NCBI GenBank assembly: GCA_965200525.1
Contig: OZ241368.1
Coordinates: forward strand, 62,001-126,000
Length of the DNA: 64,000 bases
Reading direction: 5' to 3'
DNA from: JANNPJ01 sp965200525
Lineage (GTDB): Bacteria; Actinomycetota; Actinomycetes; Actinomycetales; Kineosporiaceae
Below are positions 16,732 through 25,316 of this stretch, piece by piece. Under the pieces are notes generated by a model. That model saw only the letters and a list, made by a program, of their open reading frames with translations, was not told where the DNA came from and ran no database searches. Made by a program: the position numbers and the translations under genes. Position 1 is the first letter of the stretch, and each line of letters begins with the position of its first letter.

Positions 16732-18948
16732 CTACTCGTTGCGGGCACTCTCCGGTCCGGTGATCCGCCGCAGCAGCGGAAGGGTGGAGGCGATGACGCC
16801 CAGCGACACCGCCAGCCCGAGCAGCACGGTGACGTAGTAGTCCGGCCCCGGCGGGGCCAGGGCGTAGTCCTGCTGCGATCGCAGGAACAGCCCGGCCGCC
16901 AGGAAGCCGGTCCCGATCGCCAGCACGGCGTTGACCAGCAGCGGGACGACGCTCTCGAGGGCGACCACGCTGCGCAGAGTGCTCAACCGGACGCCGGTGA
17001 GCCGCAGCAGGCTGAACGGCCGTTTGCGGTCGTTCAGGCTGCCGACCACGCTGACGGCCAGCCCGCACCCGGCCACGCCCAGGCTGACCAGGATCACCAC
17101 CTCGGCCAGCTGCTGGTACCCGGCCAACTGGCGGGCGGTGGCCGACTGGGCCCGCCGCTCGGACATGGTCTGGGCCGGCCAGCGCCCGGGAAAGGCCGCC
17201 TCCAGAACGGTTCTCGCCTTCTCCAGGGTGACCGGTGATCCGTCGGTGCCGACGATGACGGTCTGCACCGGCAGGGCGGCCAGCTTCGGCGACGAGATCG
17301 GCGCCGCCGACCAGCCGGCGCCCGGGCGGGCACCGAACGGCGGGTCAGTGGAGAACACCGGAGGCACCGAGACGACATCTGCCCCGGGCGCGCAGGCCCC
17401 GAAACCGGCGACGGCGTGGGCCGGCCCGCACGACACCAGCCCCGCCACCACGGGGGTGGGGCCGCCGAGCGCGATCGTCGTCCCGATCGGATTGGTGTGG
17501 ATCACCGACACCGTGTGGACGCCGGAGACAGAGCTCAGCTGCTCGCTGAGCGTGGCCGGCACCGCGCTCACGGTGTCCCGGGGGACTCCCTCCACCGTCG
17601 TCCAGCCGTTCGAGAAGTCCAGCACGAGTGTGGATCGAGCGTTCTGGTCGCCGGTGGGCACACCCCGCTGGGCCACCTCGGTGGTGATCGCCCCGACCGC
17701 GCTGCTGGTGACGAACAGGGCCAGCACCAGCCCGCTGATCGCCCGGAACCCGGCCTTGGGGTTGTCGGACAGGCGCCGGCCGGCGATCAGCATCGCCGGG
17801 TTGGCGGTCCGGCGGGCGATCAGCCGCGAGCCGACCATGGTCAGCCACGGGCCGGCGATCACCAGCCCGGCCATCGTGACGAAGATTCCGGTCAGGTAGG
17901 CCTGGATCTGCCCGTTGGTGGTGGGCGGGCGGCGCCCGACGAAGTAGGCCAGCTCGCCCAGTCCGAGGATCAGCGGGATGACCCGGTAGGCGCGCGGCGG
18001 CTTCGGCGTCACCTGGCGGGTCACCCCGAGCGGCGAGATCTGCACCCGGCGCAGCGAGATCCAGGCCGAGAGCACCGCGGCCACCGGCACGCCCGCCCCG
18101 ACCAGCACGATGTCGCGCAGGCTCAGCGTCAGGTCTGCGGGGTAGAACCGGTCGCCGGTCACCGGAATGCGCGATAGGGGGCTGCGGAACAGGAGGAACA
18201 CGGCGAAGCCGAGCGCCGTCCCGGTCACCGCGGCGACGCTGGACTCCACCGCCGAGACCACCGAGACCTGCCGCGGCGTGGCCCCGACCAGGCGCATGGC
18301 GGCGAAGCGCTGCTCGCGACGGGCCGCGGCCAGGCGGGTGGCGGTGCCGATGAAGATCAGGATCGGGAAGAGCAGCGCGGCCGCGGTGACCGACAGGATG
18401 AGGGCGATCGCGTCGGAGCGGTAGCCGTACTGGCAGTGCCGGCAGGTGCCCGGCGAGCGGTCGGCGACGGCCGACACCTTGGCCGAGCCGGGCAGGTGCG
18501 AGACCTCGTCCACGGTGCGCCCCACCACGACGATCAGCGAGTCCGGCGAGGGCAGGCCGGCCTTGGTGATGACGCCGAGGCGGGTACCCGGGTAGCGGTC
18601 GGCGAACTGGGCCGGCGGCTGCGAGCGCAGGAGCGCGTCGACGGCCGGCGAGACGTAGAACTGCCCCGGGCCGGGCAGTGCGGCCAGGCCCGGCAGGACC
18701 GGCGAGTGCGGGCCGGTGGCGGCCACGTCGACCCGGATGATCTCCTTGCCCTGGTACTGATCGCTGCTGAGCGACCCCCAGAGCGGGTCGGGGGCGCGCA
18801 CCGCCTGGGGCGACACGGCTTCGGCGATCCCGGAGTTGAGCCAGGCCCAGCGCTCGTTCTGGGCTCCGACCGCGTTGAGTGCCGCCAGCGTGACCAGCAG
18901 CAGCCCGACCCCCAGGGCCACGGCCACGGATGTGATCACCAGGCGCAC
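16732..18948 (-). CDS. ABC transporter permease, FtsX/MacB type, probable frameshift at its start
   Basis: This 738-residue open frame encodes a two-unit FtsX-type permease: a helix at the N-terminus, a large external domain with CRHC, paired blocks of three to four helices (about 180-330 and 380-420), a second external domain and a last helix block near the C-terminus. Such permeases work with a LolD-like ATPase, encoded just upstream here. Its frame has only GTG 18948 as start, but the expected first residues (VIRFGLRLSLRGG-) are encoded from GTG 18998 in another frame. Restoring one G in the run at 18962-18965 joins them. It may be a sequencing error, phase variation or a broken gene. Confidence 0.82.
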   Translation of the reverse strand: MRLVITSVAVALGVGLLLVTLAALNAVGAQNERWAWLNSGIAEAVSPQAVRAPDPLWGSLSSDQYQGKEIIRVDVAATGPHSPVLPGLAALPGPGQFYVSPAVDALLRSQPPAQFADRYPGTRLGVITKAGLPSPDSLIVVVGRTVDEVSHLPGSAKVSAVADRSPGTCRHCQYGYRSDAIALILSVTAAALLFPILIFIGTATRLAAARREQRFAAMRLVGATPRQVSVVSAVESSVAAVTGTALGFAVFLLFRSPLSRIPVTGDRFYPADLTLSLRDIVLVGAGVPVAAVLSAWISLRRVQISPLGVTRQVTPKPPRAYRVIPLILGLGELAYFVGRRPPTTNGQIQAYLTGIFVTMAGLVIAGPWLTMVGSRLIARRTANPAMLIAGRRLSDNPKAGFRAISGLVLALFVTSSAVGAITTEVAQRGVPTGDQNARSTLVLDFSNGWTTVEGVPRDTVSAVPATLSEQLSSVSGVHTVSVIHTNPIGTTIALGGPTPVVAGLVSCGPAHAVAGFGACAPGADVVSVPPVFSTDPPFGARPGAGWSAAPISSPKLAALPVQTVIVGTDGSPVTLEKARTVLEAAFPGRWPAQTMSERRAQSATARQLAGYQQLAEVVILVSLGVAGCGLAVSVVGSLNDRKRPFSLLRLTGVRLSTLRSVVALESVVPLLVNAVLAIGTGFLAAGLFLRSQQDYALAPPGPDYYVTVLLGLAVSLGVIASTLPLLRRITGPESARNE

Positions 18949-18998
18949 CGCCGACTCGCGGCCCCGCGCAGGCTCAGGCGCAGCCCGAAGCGGATCAC
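18949..18998 (-). other. Displaced 5' end of the permease gene (one-base deletion)
   Basis: GTG 18998 overlaps the ATPase stop (GTGA), matching the coupled starts elsewhere in this operon. It reads VIRFGLRLSLRG, then loses frame at a run of four G on the minus strand (18965-18962). A fifth G would continue as GRESAVRLVI straight into the long open frame. Confidence 0.7.
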
Positions 18999-19687
18999 GG
19001 TGCTACCGGGGCCGGCGAGAACGACGTGACCTTGCCGTCGCGCACGATGACCTCGCGGCCGGCGTAGGCGGCCACCCGGGGTTCGTGGGTGACCACGATG
19101 ACCGTGCTGCCCTCCTGGCGGGCCGCGGCCACCAGTAGGTCCATCACGTGCTCGCCGGTGAGCGAGTCCAGCGATCCGGTCGGCTCGTCGGCGAACAGGA
19201 TCTGCGGGCGGGCCACCAGGCCGCGGGCCAGGGCCACCCGCTGGGCCTGCCCGCCGGACAGTTCTCCGGAGCGGCGATCCTGCAGCCCGGCCAGGTCGAG
19301 GCGCTCGAACCAGAGGCCGGCTTCTTTCAACGCGGCGGCCCGCCGGGCGCCGCCCAGCAGTAGTGGCAGGGCCACGTTCTCGGCCGCGGTCAGCTCGGGC
19401 ACCAACTGGCCGAACTGGAAGACGAACCCGAACCGGTCGCGGCGCAGGGTGCTGCGCCTGGTCTCGCCGAGGGTGTCGATCCGCCGTCCGGCGAAGTGGA
19501 TCTCGCCGGACGAGGGCACCAGGATGCCGGCCAGGCAGTGCAGCAGCGTGGTCTTGCCCGAGCCGCTGGGGCCCATGACGGCCAGCATCTCGCCGGCGTT
19601 GACGGCCAGGTTCGCGCCTTGCAGGGCGGGCGTCTGGCCGAACGACAGGACGACGTCGCGGGCCTCGATGAGGGGGCCGTCGCTCAC
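18995..19687 (-). CDS. ABC transporter ATP-binding protein, LolD/MacB type
   Basis: This 230-residue ATPase has Walker A GPSGSGKTT, Q-loop FQFGQLV, signature LSGGQAQR, Walker B ILFADEPTGSLD and switch VTHEP. These features are typical of ATPases that power FtsX-like permeases such as the one downstream. GTG 19687 overlaps the PadR stop and its own stop overlaps the permease GTG 18998, so padR, ATPase and permease form one tightly coupled operon. Confidence 0.93.
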   Translation of the reverse strand: MSDGPLIEARDVVLSFGQTPALQGANLAVNAGEMLAVMGPSGSGKTTLLHCLAGILVPSSGEIHFAGRRIDTLGETRRSTLRRDRFGFVFQFGQLVPELTAAENVALPLLLGGARRAAALKEAGLWFERLDLAGLQDRRSGELSGGQAQRVALARGLVARPQILFADEPTGSLDSLTGEHVMDLLVAAARQEGSTVIVVTHEPRVAAYAGREVIVRDGKVTSFSPAPVAP

Positions 19688-20208
19688 GAGCGCACCACCT
19701 CGGCCAGGGCGTCGAGTCGGGCGGCGGTCAGGTCGATCCAGCGCAGGTCCGACTCCAGGTGGAACAGGCCGTGGTCGGCCAGCAGGGCATCGATGAGTCC
19801 ACCGGCGCGCTTGGTCTCGGTGAGCTCACGCATCCGCTGCAGGTGGGCCCCGCGCTGGGTGTCGAGGTAGCCGGCGGCATCGCGGTCGAGCATCAGGGCC
19901 AGCACCACCTTGGCGAACAGCACGGTCTGCAGGTGCGGTTCGGGCTCGACCGGTTGGCTCAGCCAGCTCGTGAACTCGCTGGCGCCGTCCTCGGTGATGA
20001 CGTAGCGCTTGCGGTCGGGCCCGGTTCCGGCCTCGGCCGGGCCCATCACCACCTTGCCGTCGCGGGCCAGGCGCCCGAGCGTGGCGTACACCTGGCCCGA
20101 GGGCAGTGGCCGGTCGCGACCGAAGAACGTGTCGTAGTCACGCTTGAGGTCGTAGCCATGGCTCGGTTCTCGCTCGAGCAGGCCCAGCAGGGTCAGAGGA
20201 ACGCTCAT
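19684..20208 (-). CDS. PadR family transcriptional regulator
   Basis: This is a 174-residue, long-form PadR regulator. The N-terminal winged helix (TLLGLLEREPSHGYDLKRDYD, LPSGQVYATLGRLARDG, and a PDRKRYVIT wing) is followed by a helical C-terminal domain of about 80 residues. It heads the ABC operon and probably represses it, with release by the transported or a related compound. ATG 20208 follows a promoter region containing an A+T-rich palindrome at 20240-20247. Confidence 0.9.
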   Translation of the reverse strand: MSVPLTLLGLLEREPSHGYDLKRDYDTFFGRDRPLPSGQVYATLGRLARDGKVVMGPAEAGTGPDRKRYVITEDGASEFTSWLSQPVEPEPHLQTVLFAKVVLALMLDRDAAGYLDTQRGAHLQRMRELTETKRAGGLIDALLADHGLFHLESDLRWIDLTAARLDALAEVVRS

Positions 20209-20239
20209 GGCAAGACTGTACGCGCAGCATCTACTCCGC

Positions 20240-20247
20240 GTATATAC
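20240..20247. promoter_or_regulatory. Candidate operator/-10 region of the padR-ABC operon
   Basis: GTATATAC is a perfect palindrome in a G+C-rich surrounding and doubles as a -10-like hexamer on the minus strand, about 35 bases before the PadR start. A repressor bound here would cover the promoter. Confidence 0.4.
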
Positions 20248-20290
20248 ACTCAGCGGCTACTGAGGTGCAGCTAAGCGTCCAGGACGGGGT

Positions 20291-21538
20291 TCATCCGATG
20301 TACCAGAGCTCTCCGGCGTCGGTGGCGATGAGCAGGTGGCCGCCGGCCAGCGCCGGGTACGACGCGGTGCTGGTGCCCAGGTCGATGGAGAACAGCCGGC
20401 TGCCGTCGGCCCGAAGTCCGGCCAGGTAGTGCGAGCGCGTGGCGAAGTACAGGTTGTGCTTCGCGTCGACGACGACCGAGGTCCAGACCTCGGCCGCCAT
20501 CGGGGTGGGGGTCACCGCGGTCGAGTAGCGGCCGACCTCCTGCCCGGTGTTCACGTCGAACACGTGGATCCGCTTGGCCTTCTCGGCGACGTAGACCAGG
20601 CCGTCGTCGGTCACGGACGGCGAGGAGTACGTGTTTCCGCGCGGAGCCTGCCAGATCTGGTCACCGGCCCGGTTGTAGGCCCACTCGCGTCGCCCGTTCG
20701 TGCCCAGGACGACGATGCCGGACGTCGAGAGCCCGGCGGACACCTCGACCATGTCGTCGTCGGGGTCACGGGTCCAGGCCACCCTCGCGCTGCGGGCGGC
20801 ATCGTCGATGGCGACCAGCCCGGTGAACGAGGTCGTGTAGACCCGCCCGTCACCGTTGGTCACGACCGAACCGTAGGACGAGATGTTGGTCGCCAGCACC
20901 CAGGCCCGTTCCCCCCGGTGCGCCCTCACGTCGATCGCAGCCACGACGCCGGACTGGCCGGCGACCCAGATCCGCGAGCCGTCGACGGTCACCGGCGAGG
21001 TCCAGCCTCCTGACCCCAGAGGCACGCGCCAGACCTCGTGGCCGTCTGAGGCGGCCCAGGCGACCAGACCTTCGCCGTAGCCGGTGACGATGTCTCCGTC
21101 CGGCAGGATCAGCGGCGCGATCGACAGATCACCACCGACAGCGGCGCCGGGCCGAGCGGTCCAGCGATCGCGGCCGTCCGACAGGTCGATCGCGTGCAGG
21201 GTTCCCCCGGAGTCGGTCAGATAGGCAACGCCGCCACGGCCGACGACCGGCCCGGCCGGTGTCGGCGCCGAAGCCAGGGACCGCCGCCAGAGCACCTGCC
21301 CGAGGGTCGGCCCACTGTCGGTGCTGGCCCCGGAGTGATGGGCGTCGTGCTGGGCCTGGGGCCAGGGCGCCCAGGAAGCGGTGGCCGGCGAGGCGGTGCT
21401 GCTCACACCCAGCTGGCTGGACGGACTCGATGGCCCGTCGTCCTGGAGCGCGCTGCCCGAGCAGGCCGACAGCAGAGCCGCCAGCACCCCGGACACCGCC
21501 ACGGCGCTGCGCGATGGCCTGAGGGACGGGAAGTTCAT
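20291..21538 (-). CDS. PQQ-like beta-propeller lipoprotein
   Basis: This is a 415-residue lipoprotein. The signal peptide ends in lipobox LLSAC (Cys26), then comes a Ser-rich linker and, from about residue 60, repeated blades of the PQQ-dehydrogenase-like type (GTLHAIDLSDGRDRW, GLVAWAASDGHEVWRV, KRIHVFDVNTGQEVGRY). No catalytic PQQ residues are evident, so it is more likely a scaffold or binding propeller on the outside of the membrane. It stands alone, divergent from no obvious partner. Confidence 0.8.
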   Translation of the reverse strand: MNFPSLRPSRSAVAVSGVLAALLSACSGSALQDDGPSSPSSQLGVSSTASPATASWAPWPQAQHDAHHSGASTDSGPTLGQVLWRRSLASAPTPAGPVVGRGGVAYLTDSGGTLHAIDLSDGRDRWTARPGAAVGGDLSIAPLILPDGDIVTGYGEGLVAWAASDGHEVWRVPLGSGGWTSPVTVDGSRIWVAGQSGVVAAIDVRAHRGERAWVLATNISSYGSVVTNGDGRVYTTSFTGLVAIDDAARSARVAWTRDPDDDMVEVSAGLSTSGIVVLGTNGRREWAYNRAGDQIWQAPRGNTYSSPSVTDDGLVYVAEKAKRIHVFDVNTGQEVGRYSTAVTPTPMAAEVWTSVVVDAKHNLYFATRSHYLAGLRADGSRLFSIDLGTSTASYPALAGGHLLIATDAGELWYIG

Positions 21539-21610
21539 GGTCCGGACGCTAAACCGTCCGTCGGCCCGACGGGAGCCACCGGCGATTACGAGCGCCTGAC
21601 GGTGACCCCC

Positions 21611-22501
21611 TCAATCCTGGTCGACGCCCCCCACGAAATCCAGGACGGCGGCGGCGAGTGCTTCGGGAGCCTCCTGCGCCACCAGATGTCCGACTCCTTC
21701 CAGCCGGACCGAGGTGACCTCGCCCGCGGCCACCTGACCGAAGGCCTGCGCGGTGAACTGGGCCCGGACGGCGTCGACGGTCAGGACCGGGACGCTCAGC
21801 GGGTGTTCTTCGGCCAGAGCCCTGGTGCGGCCGGCGTCCGCGAAGATCGACTGGTAGAGACCCTGGGTGCCGCGCCAGCCGTTGGGGCGGCTGTAGGTGC
21901 GGGTGATCTCGTCAAGATCGTCGTCGGTGACGGCGTCCTTCACGGCGGTCATCATGGGATAGGCCCAGTCGGCGATGAGCTCGCGCTCGTGGCCGGCCAG
22001 GAGCATGCCGGGGATGCCGGGTGCGCTCAGGAATCCGACGTGCCAGGAGCCGCCGTGGTTGACGTCCGCGAGGGACTCCAGCCCGAACCCGGCCAGGGTG
22101 GACTCGACCGCGGTGAAGCTGAGCACATCGGCCGGGTGCGTGGCCGCGAAGCGGAATCCCAGGCCCCCGCTGATGTCCTGGCACAGCAGATGGACCGGGC
22201 CGACGTCGAGGTACGCCACGAGGTGATGCAGGTCCTCGGCCGAGGTGGCGTCGTCGTAGGGGCCCTCGTCGGCACTGGAGTCCCCGAACCCGCGAAGATC
22301 GAGGGCGTAGACGCGGTGAGTGGCGGCCAGGATCGGGATCAGCTTGCGAAAGGCCCACCACGTCTCCGGCCAGCCGTGCACCAGCAGGATCGGGGTGCCG
22401 CCCGTACCGGCACTGACGTAGTGCAAGCGGGCTCCGTTGATGTCGGCCCGGTGATGGGTGACCTCGGAGATGGTCGCGCCGGCAGGACTGGTGGTGGTCA
22501 T
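21611..22501 (-). CDS. Alpha/beta hydrolase, epoxide-hydrolase-like
   Basis: This is a 296-residue alpha/beta hydrolase. The oxyanion segment HGWPETWW is typical of epoxide hydrolases. The nucleophile elbow reads CQDISGG, with Asp in place of Ser as in epoxide and haloalkane hydrolases. The C-terminal GVGHL supplies the catalytic His. ATG 22501 is preceded by AGGAG at five bases. It is divergent from a MarR regulator, and two matching palindromes between them suggest direct repression. It may detoxify a compound that also releases the regulator. Confidence 0.85.
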   Translation of the reverse strand: MTTTSPAGATISEVTHHRADINGARLHYVSAGTGGTPILLVHGWPETWWAFRKLIPILAATHRVYALDLRGFGDSSADEGPYDDATSAEDLHHLVAYLDVGPVHLLCQDISGGLGFRFAATHPADVLSFTAVESTLAGFGLESLADVNHGGSWHVGFLSAPGIPGMLLAGHERELIADWAYPMMTAVKDAVTDDDLDEITRTYSRPNGWRGTQGLYQSIFADAGRTRALAEEHPLSVPVLTVDAVRAQFTAQAFGQVAAGEVTSVRLEGVGHLVAQEAPEALAAAVLDFVGGVDQD

Positions 22502-22517
22502 GGACGCTCCTGAATTC

Positions 22518-22532
22518 GACAACCTGACTGTC
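22518..22532. promoter_or_regulatory. MarR operator, distal copy
   Basis: GACAAC-CTG-ACTGTC, a near match to the perfect site at 22541-22555. The two centres are 23 bp apart, about two helical turns, so both face the same side of the DNA. Confidence 0.55.
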
Positions 22533-22540
22533 TAATAATC

Positions 22541-22555
22541 GACAACTGAGTTGTC
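22541..22555. promoter_or_regulatory. MarR operator, proximal copy
   Basis: GACAAC-TGA-GTTGTC is a perfect inverted repeat in the 83-bp region between the divergent hydrolase and MarR genes. A TAATAAT sequence between the two sites could be the -10 region of either promoter. Confidence 0.65.
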
Positions 22556-22584
22556 TTTGTCAAGGGCGGTCCTACACTTGATCC

Positions 22585-23058
22585 ATGCCTCGTTCCGGCG
22601 CCGATCTGGCCCTGCTGCTGCTGGGTGGCTTTCGTACCCTGGCCGACCGGGCGACGCTCGAACTGGCCGCCCGCGGCTATGAGGACGTCCGCCCGGTCCA
22701 TGACTTCGCCCTGCAGGCGATCTTGTCCGGTGCCGACAACGCCTCCGAGCTCGGCCGGCGGATGTCGGTCACCAAGCAGGCGGCCGCCAAGTCGATCGCG
22801 GCTCTCGAGGAGCGCAACTACGTGGCCCGCGAACCCGACCCGGCCGACGGACGGCGGATGCGCCTGCAGGTCACCGAGCACGGGCTCGCGATGCTTCGCG
22901 AGGGTGAAGCCATCTTCGACGAGCTGCGCGAGCAGTGGGCGAAACAGGTCGGCGAGGAGGCGCTAGCGGACCTCGAGCGGGCCCTCCGACAGCTGGTCGG
23001 CAACCGTGGGATCCGGCTCGACGCGCCCGGATGGACAGCGCAAGACCTGGGCTCGTAG
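22585..23058 (+). CDS. MarR family transcriptional regulator
   Basis: This 157-residue winged-helix protein has NASELGRRMSVTKQAAAKSIAALEERNYVAREPDPADGRRMRLQVT as the DNA-binding helix and wing, with the conserved D.R....L pattern. Helices at both ends form the dimer. MarR proteins repress divergent genes and are released by small aromatic or oxidising ligands. It faces the epoxide-hydrolase-like gene across two palindromic sites and probably represses both. Confidence 0.9.
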   Translation: MPRSGADLALLLLGGFRTLADRATLELAARGYEDVRPVHDFALQAILSGADNASELGRRMSVTKQAAAKSIAALEERNYVAREPDPADGRRMRLQVTEHGLAMLREGEAIFDELREQWAKQVGEEALADLERALRQLVGNRGIRLDAPGWTAQDLGS

Positions 23059-23064
23059 CCGCCC

Positions 23065-23964
23065 TCAGCGGTTCGGGCCGAGGCCACCCGCGAGCAGGAC
23101 CATTCGCTCCAGCTGCAGCTCGGGACTCACCAGGTGGCCGGCTTCCTCGTCCACGGCGACGTCCGCGCCGGGGACGTTCTGCCCCAGCCATTCGCCGTGG
23201 GCGGCCGGCACCAAGACGTCCTGGCGGCCGAACCGGATCGTGACCGGGACGACGATCTCGCTCACGTCGAAACCCCAGGGCTTCAGGAAGGCCAGGTCGT
23301 CGTCCACCCACCCCCAGACGCCGGTCCGGTAGGCCTCGCGCGTCGCCTCGTGGAAGACCTGCTGGACGTCGGTGCGGGCCAGGATCTGGCGGTCGGCTTC
23401 GGCCAGTTGCCAGTCGGGCGAGAAGGCCTGCGCCGGGTCGGCCTTCAGGCGGGCCAGATCCTCCTCGGCGAGGCGGGTCAGCTCGCGGTGCAGCACCTGC
23501 TCCCCCTGCCCCGCCCAGGCGAACTCCTCGACGTTCTCCGGGTCCATGCCGCCGGTCCACTCCAGCCCCGGCGTGTCGAACGGGGCGGCCCCGACCACGC
23601 ACTCGGCCCGGATCACCCGCTTCGGCAGCCGCGCGGCGACCGCGAGCGCGTGCGAGCCCCCGCCGGAGCGGCCGATGACCGCGAACCGGTCGATGCCCAG
23701 GGCATCGACGATGGCCTGGACGTCGCCCACGCAGTCCACGACCCGCCGCCCCGGGGCCCGGTCGGAGGCCCCGTAGCCGGGCCGGTCGTACGTGATCACG
23801 CGCAGGCCGGCCCGGGTGACGGCGTCCTCGTTGGGAAGGCGGGTCAGACGCGAGCCGGGAGTGCCGTGCAGGGACAGGACGGGCGTCCCGTCCGGATCGC
23901 CCCACTGGGCCACGCCCAGCGAGCGCCCGTCCCCTGCGGTCAGCACGCTCAGGCGCTCACCCAC
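23065..23964 (-). CDS. Alpha/beta hydrolase, serine type
   Basis: This 299-residue alpha/beta hydrolase has oxyanion segment SLHGTPGSR, nucleophile elbow GRSGGGSH (Ser), an acidic residue in FGRQDVLVP and the catalytic His in EEAGHL. The order fits proline-iminopeptidase or lactonase-like members, but the substrate is not clear. The start GTG 23964 lies inside the end of the RidA gene, eight bases overlapping, so the two are co-transcribed. Its stop is seven bases from the convergent MarR stop. Confidence 0.83.
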   Translation of the reverse strand: MGERLSVLTAGDGRSLGVAQWGDPDGTPVLSLHGTPGSRLTRLPNEDAVTRAGLRVITYDRPGYGASDRAPGRRVVDCVGDVQAIVDALGIDRFAVIGRSGGGSHALAVAARLPKRVIRAECVVGAAPFDTPGLEWTGGMDPENVEEFAWAGQGEQVLHRELTRLAEEDLARLKADPAQAFSPDWQLAEADRQILARTDVQQVFHEATREAYRTGVWGWVDDDLAFLKPWGFDVSEIVVPVTIRFGRQDVLVPAAHGEWLGQNVPGADVAVDEEAGHLVSPELQLERMVLLAGGLGPNR

Positions 23965-24364
23965 GACGATCCACCTCCGCGGTCGGCAGGACGGCGATGG
24001 CCTCGATCGAGACCAGCAGGCCGTGCGGCAGCCGGACGTCGGCCGGCGCCGAGCGAGCCGGTGGCGGGTCGGGCATGTGCAGGGCGTAGACGGCGTTCAA
24101 CCGGGCGAAGTCCTCGACGTCGGCGTAGAAAATGGTGGTCTTGACCAGGTCGGCCAGGGACGCGCCGGCCTCGGCGAGCACCGCTCCGAGGTTGAGCAGG
24201 GCCTGCTCGGTCTGGGCCTCGATGCCGTCGGGGATCGCCCCGGTGGCCGGATCGATCCCGGCGGTGCCGGAGCAGAACACGAATCCCCCGGCGACGATCG
24301 CCTGGCTGTAAGGGCCGAGCGCGGGCGGGGCGTTGTCGCTGGAGATCGCGTGGCGGGCGGTCAT
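23957..24364 (-). CDS. RidA family protein
   Basis: This 135-residue protein matches the RidA/YjgF/Rid fold: SSDNAPPALGPYSQAIVAGGFVFCSGTAGIDPATG, then QTEQALLNLGAVLAEAGASLADLVKTTIFY. RidA hydrolyses reactive enamine/imine intermediates, often those from pyridoxal-phosphate enzymes. The catalytic Arg typical of RidA (in PARS-A or similar near residue 105) appears as PPPARSAPADV. ATG 24364 is preceded by GAGGAAG. The frame continues upstream to 24532 but is not protein-like. It overlaps the hydrolase gene. Confidence 0.85.
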   Translation of the reverse strand: MTARHAISSDNAPPALGPYSQAIVAGGFVFCSGTAGIDPATGAIPDGIEAQTEQALLNLGAVLAEAGASLADLVKTTIFYADVEDFARLNAVYALHMPDPPPARSAPADVRLPHGLLVSIEAIAVLPTAEVDRRG

Positions 24365-24546
24365 GGGGTCTTCCTCTCGGAACGGACGTTCGGTCGAGGA
24401 ACTACTCTGTCGGGGGCGGGGGCCGAGGGCATCCGTGGTGACCACGGATGCCTGCCGGCGGCACGATGCCCGCCCGCCCGCCGTTGGGCTTGGGAGCGTT
24501 CGGGCACGCAGGTCGGCAGCATCATGGGCCAACGTCAGGGGGAAAT

Positions 24547-25281
24547 GTGCCGAAGCTGGATCCCACCTCGGCCGCAGCGACCCCGCAGACGGCCGGCGGT
24601 GAGGCCGATCCGTCGCGTGAGCTGACCGCCGAGCTGGCCGAGTTCATGATGGTCTACAAGTTCGTGCTCGACGAGATCGGCACCAAGATCAAGATCTTGA
24701 AGGAGGAGCTCGCGTACCGGGGCACGAGCAGCCCGATCGAGCACGTCAGCCCCAGGTTGAAGACGCCGGCGAGCATGATGGCCAAGGCACGGCGGATCGA
24801 CTGCCCCCTGGAGCCGGACGAGCTGCGGGCCCGGATGCGCGACATCGCCGGCATGCGGATCGTCTGCGGCTTCATCTCCGACGTCTACACGGTCGCGGAA
24901 ATGCTCACCCGCCAGCCGGACGTGCGACTGCTGCAGATCAAGGACTACGTCGCCGAACCCAAGTCGAACGGGTACCGCAGCCTGCACCTCATCGTGGAGA
25001 TCCCGGTCTTTCTCTCCGACCGGGTCGTGGCCGTTCCGGTCGAGGTGCAGCTGCGCACGGTGGCGATGGACTTCTGGGCCAGCCTCGAGCACAAGATCTA
25101 CTACAAGTACGACCACGACGTCCCGGCTCACCTGCACGACGAACTGGCGGGCGCGGCCCAGGACGCGATGCACCTCGACCAGCGGATGGAACTGCTCTAT
25201 CGCGAGGTGCGCGGCATCGATCCCGGGGCCGACAGCCTCGCAGGCGACATCGCAGCGCAGTTGCACCGTCGCTTGCGCTGA
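24547..25281 (+). CDS. Small alarmone synthetase (RelA/SpoT-domain GTP pyrophosphokinase)
   Basis: This 244-residue protein has a single RelA/SpoT synthetase domain and no hydrolase, TGS or ACT domains, so it is a small alarmone synthetase. Seen motifs are RARMRDIAGMRIVC, IKDYVAEPKSNGYRSLHLIV and EVQLRTVAMDFWASLEHKIYYK, which hold the nucleotide-binding and catalytic residues. Such enzymes move pyrophosphate from ATP to GDP or GTP, making (p)ppGpp. GTG 24547, preceded by AGGGGGA, was preferred to upstream starts because the earlier residues lie outside the family domain. It is convergent with the response regulator. Confidence 0.88.
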   Translation: MPKLDPTSAAATPQTAGGEADPSRELTAELAEFMMVYKFVLDEIGTKIKILKEELAYRGTSSPIEHVSPRLKTPASMMAKARRIDCPLEPDELRARMRDIAGMRIVCGFISDVYTVAEMLTRQPDVRLLQIKDYVAEPKSNGYRSLHLIVEIPVFLSDRVVAVPVEVQLRTVAMDFWASLEHKIYYKYDHDVPAHLHDELAGAAQDAMHLDQRMELLYREVRGIDPGADSLAGDIAAQLHRRLR

Positions 25282-25316
25282 AGCAGTAGGTCCACTGCGC
25301 GCCGTGGGTGGGCGGT

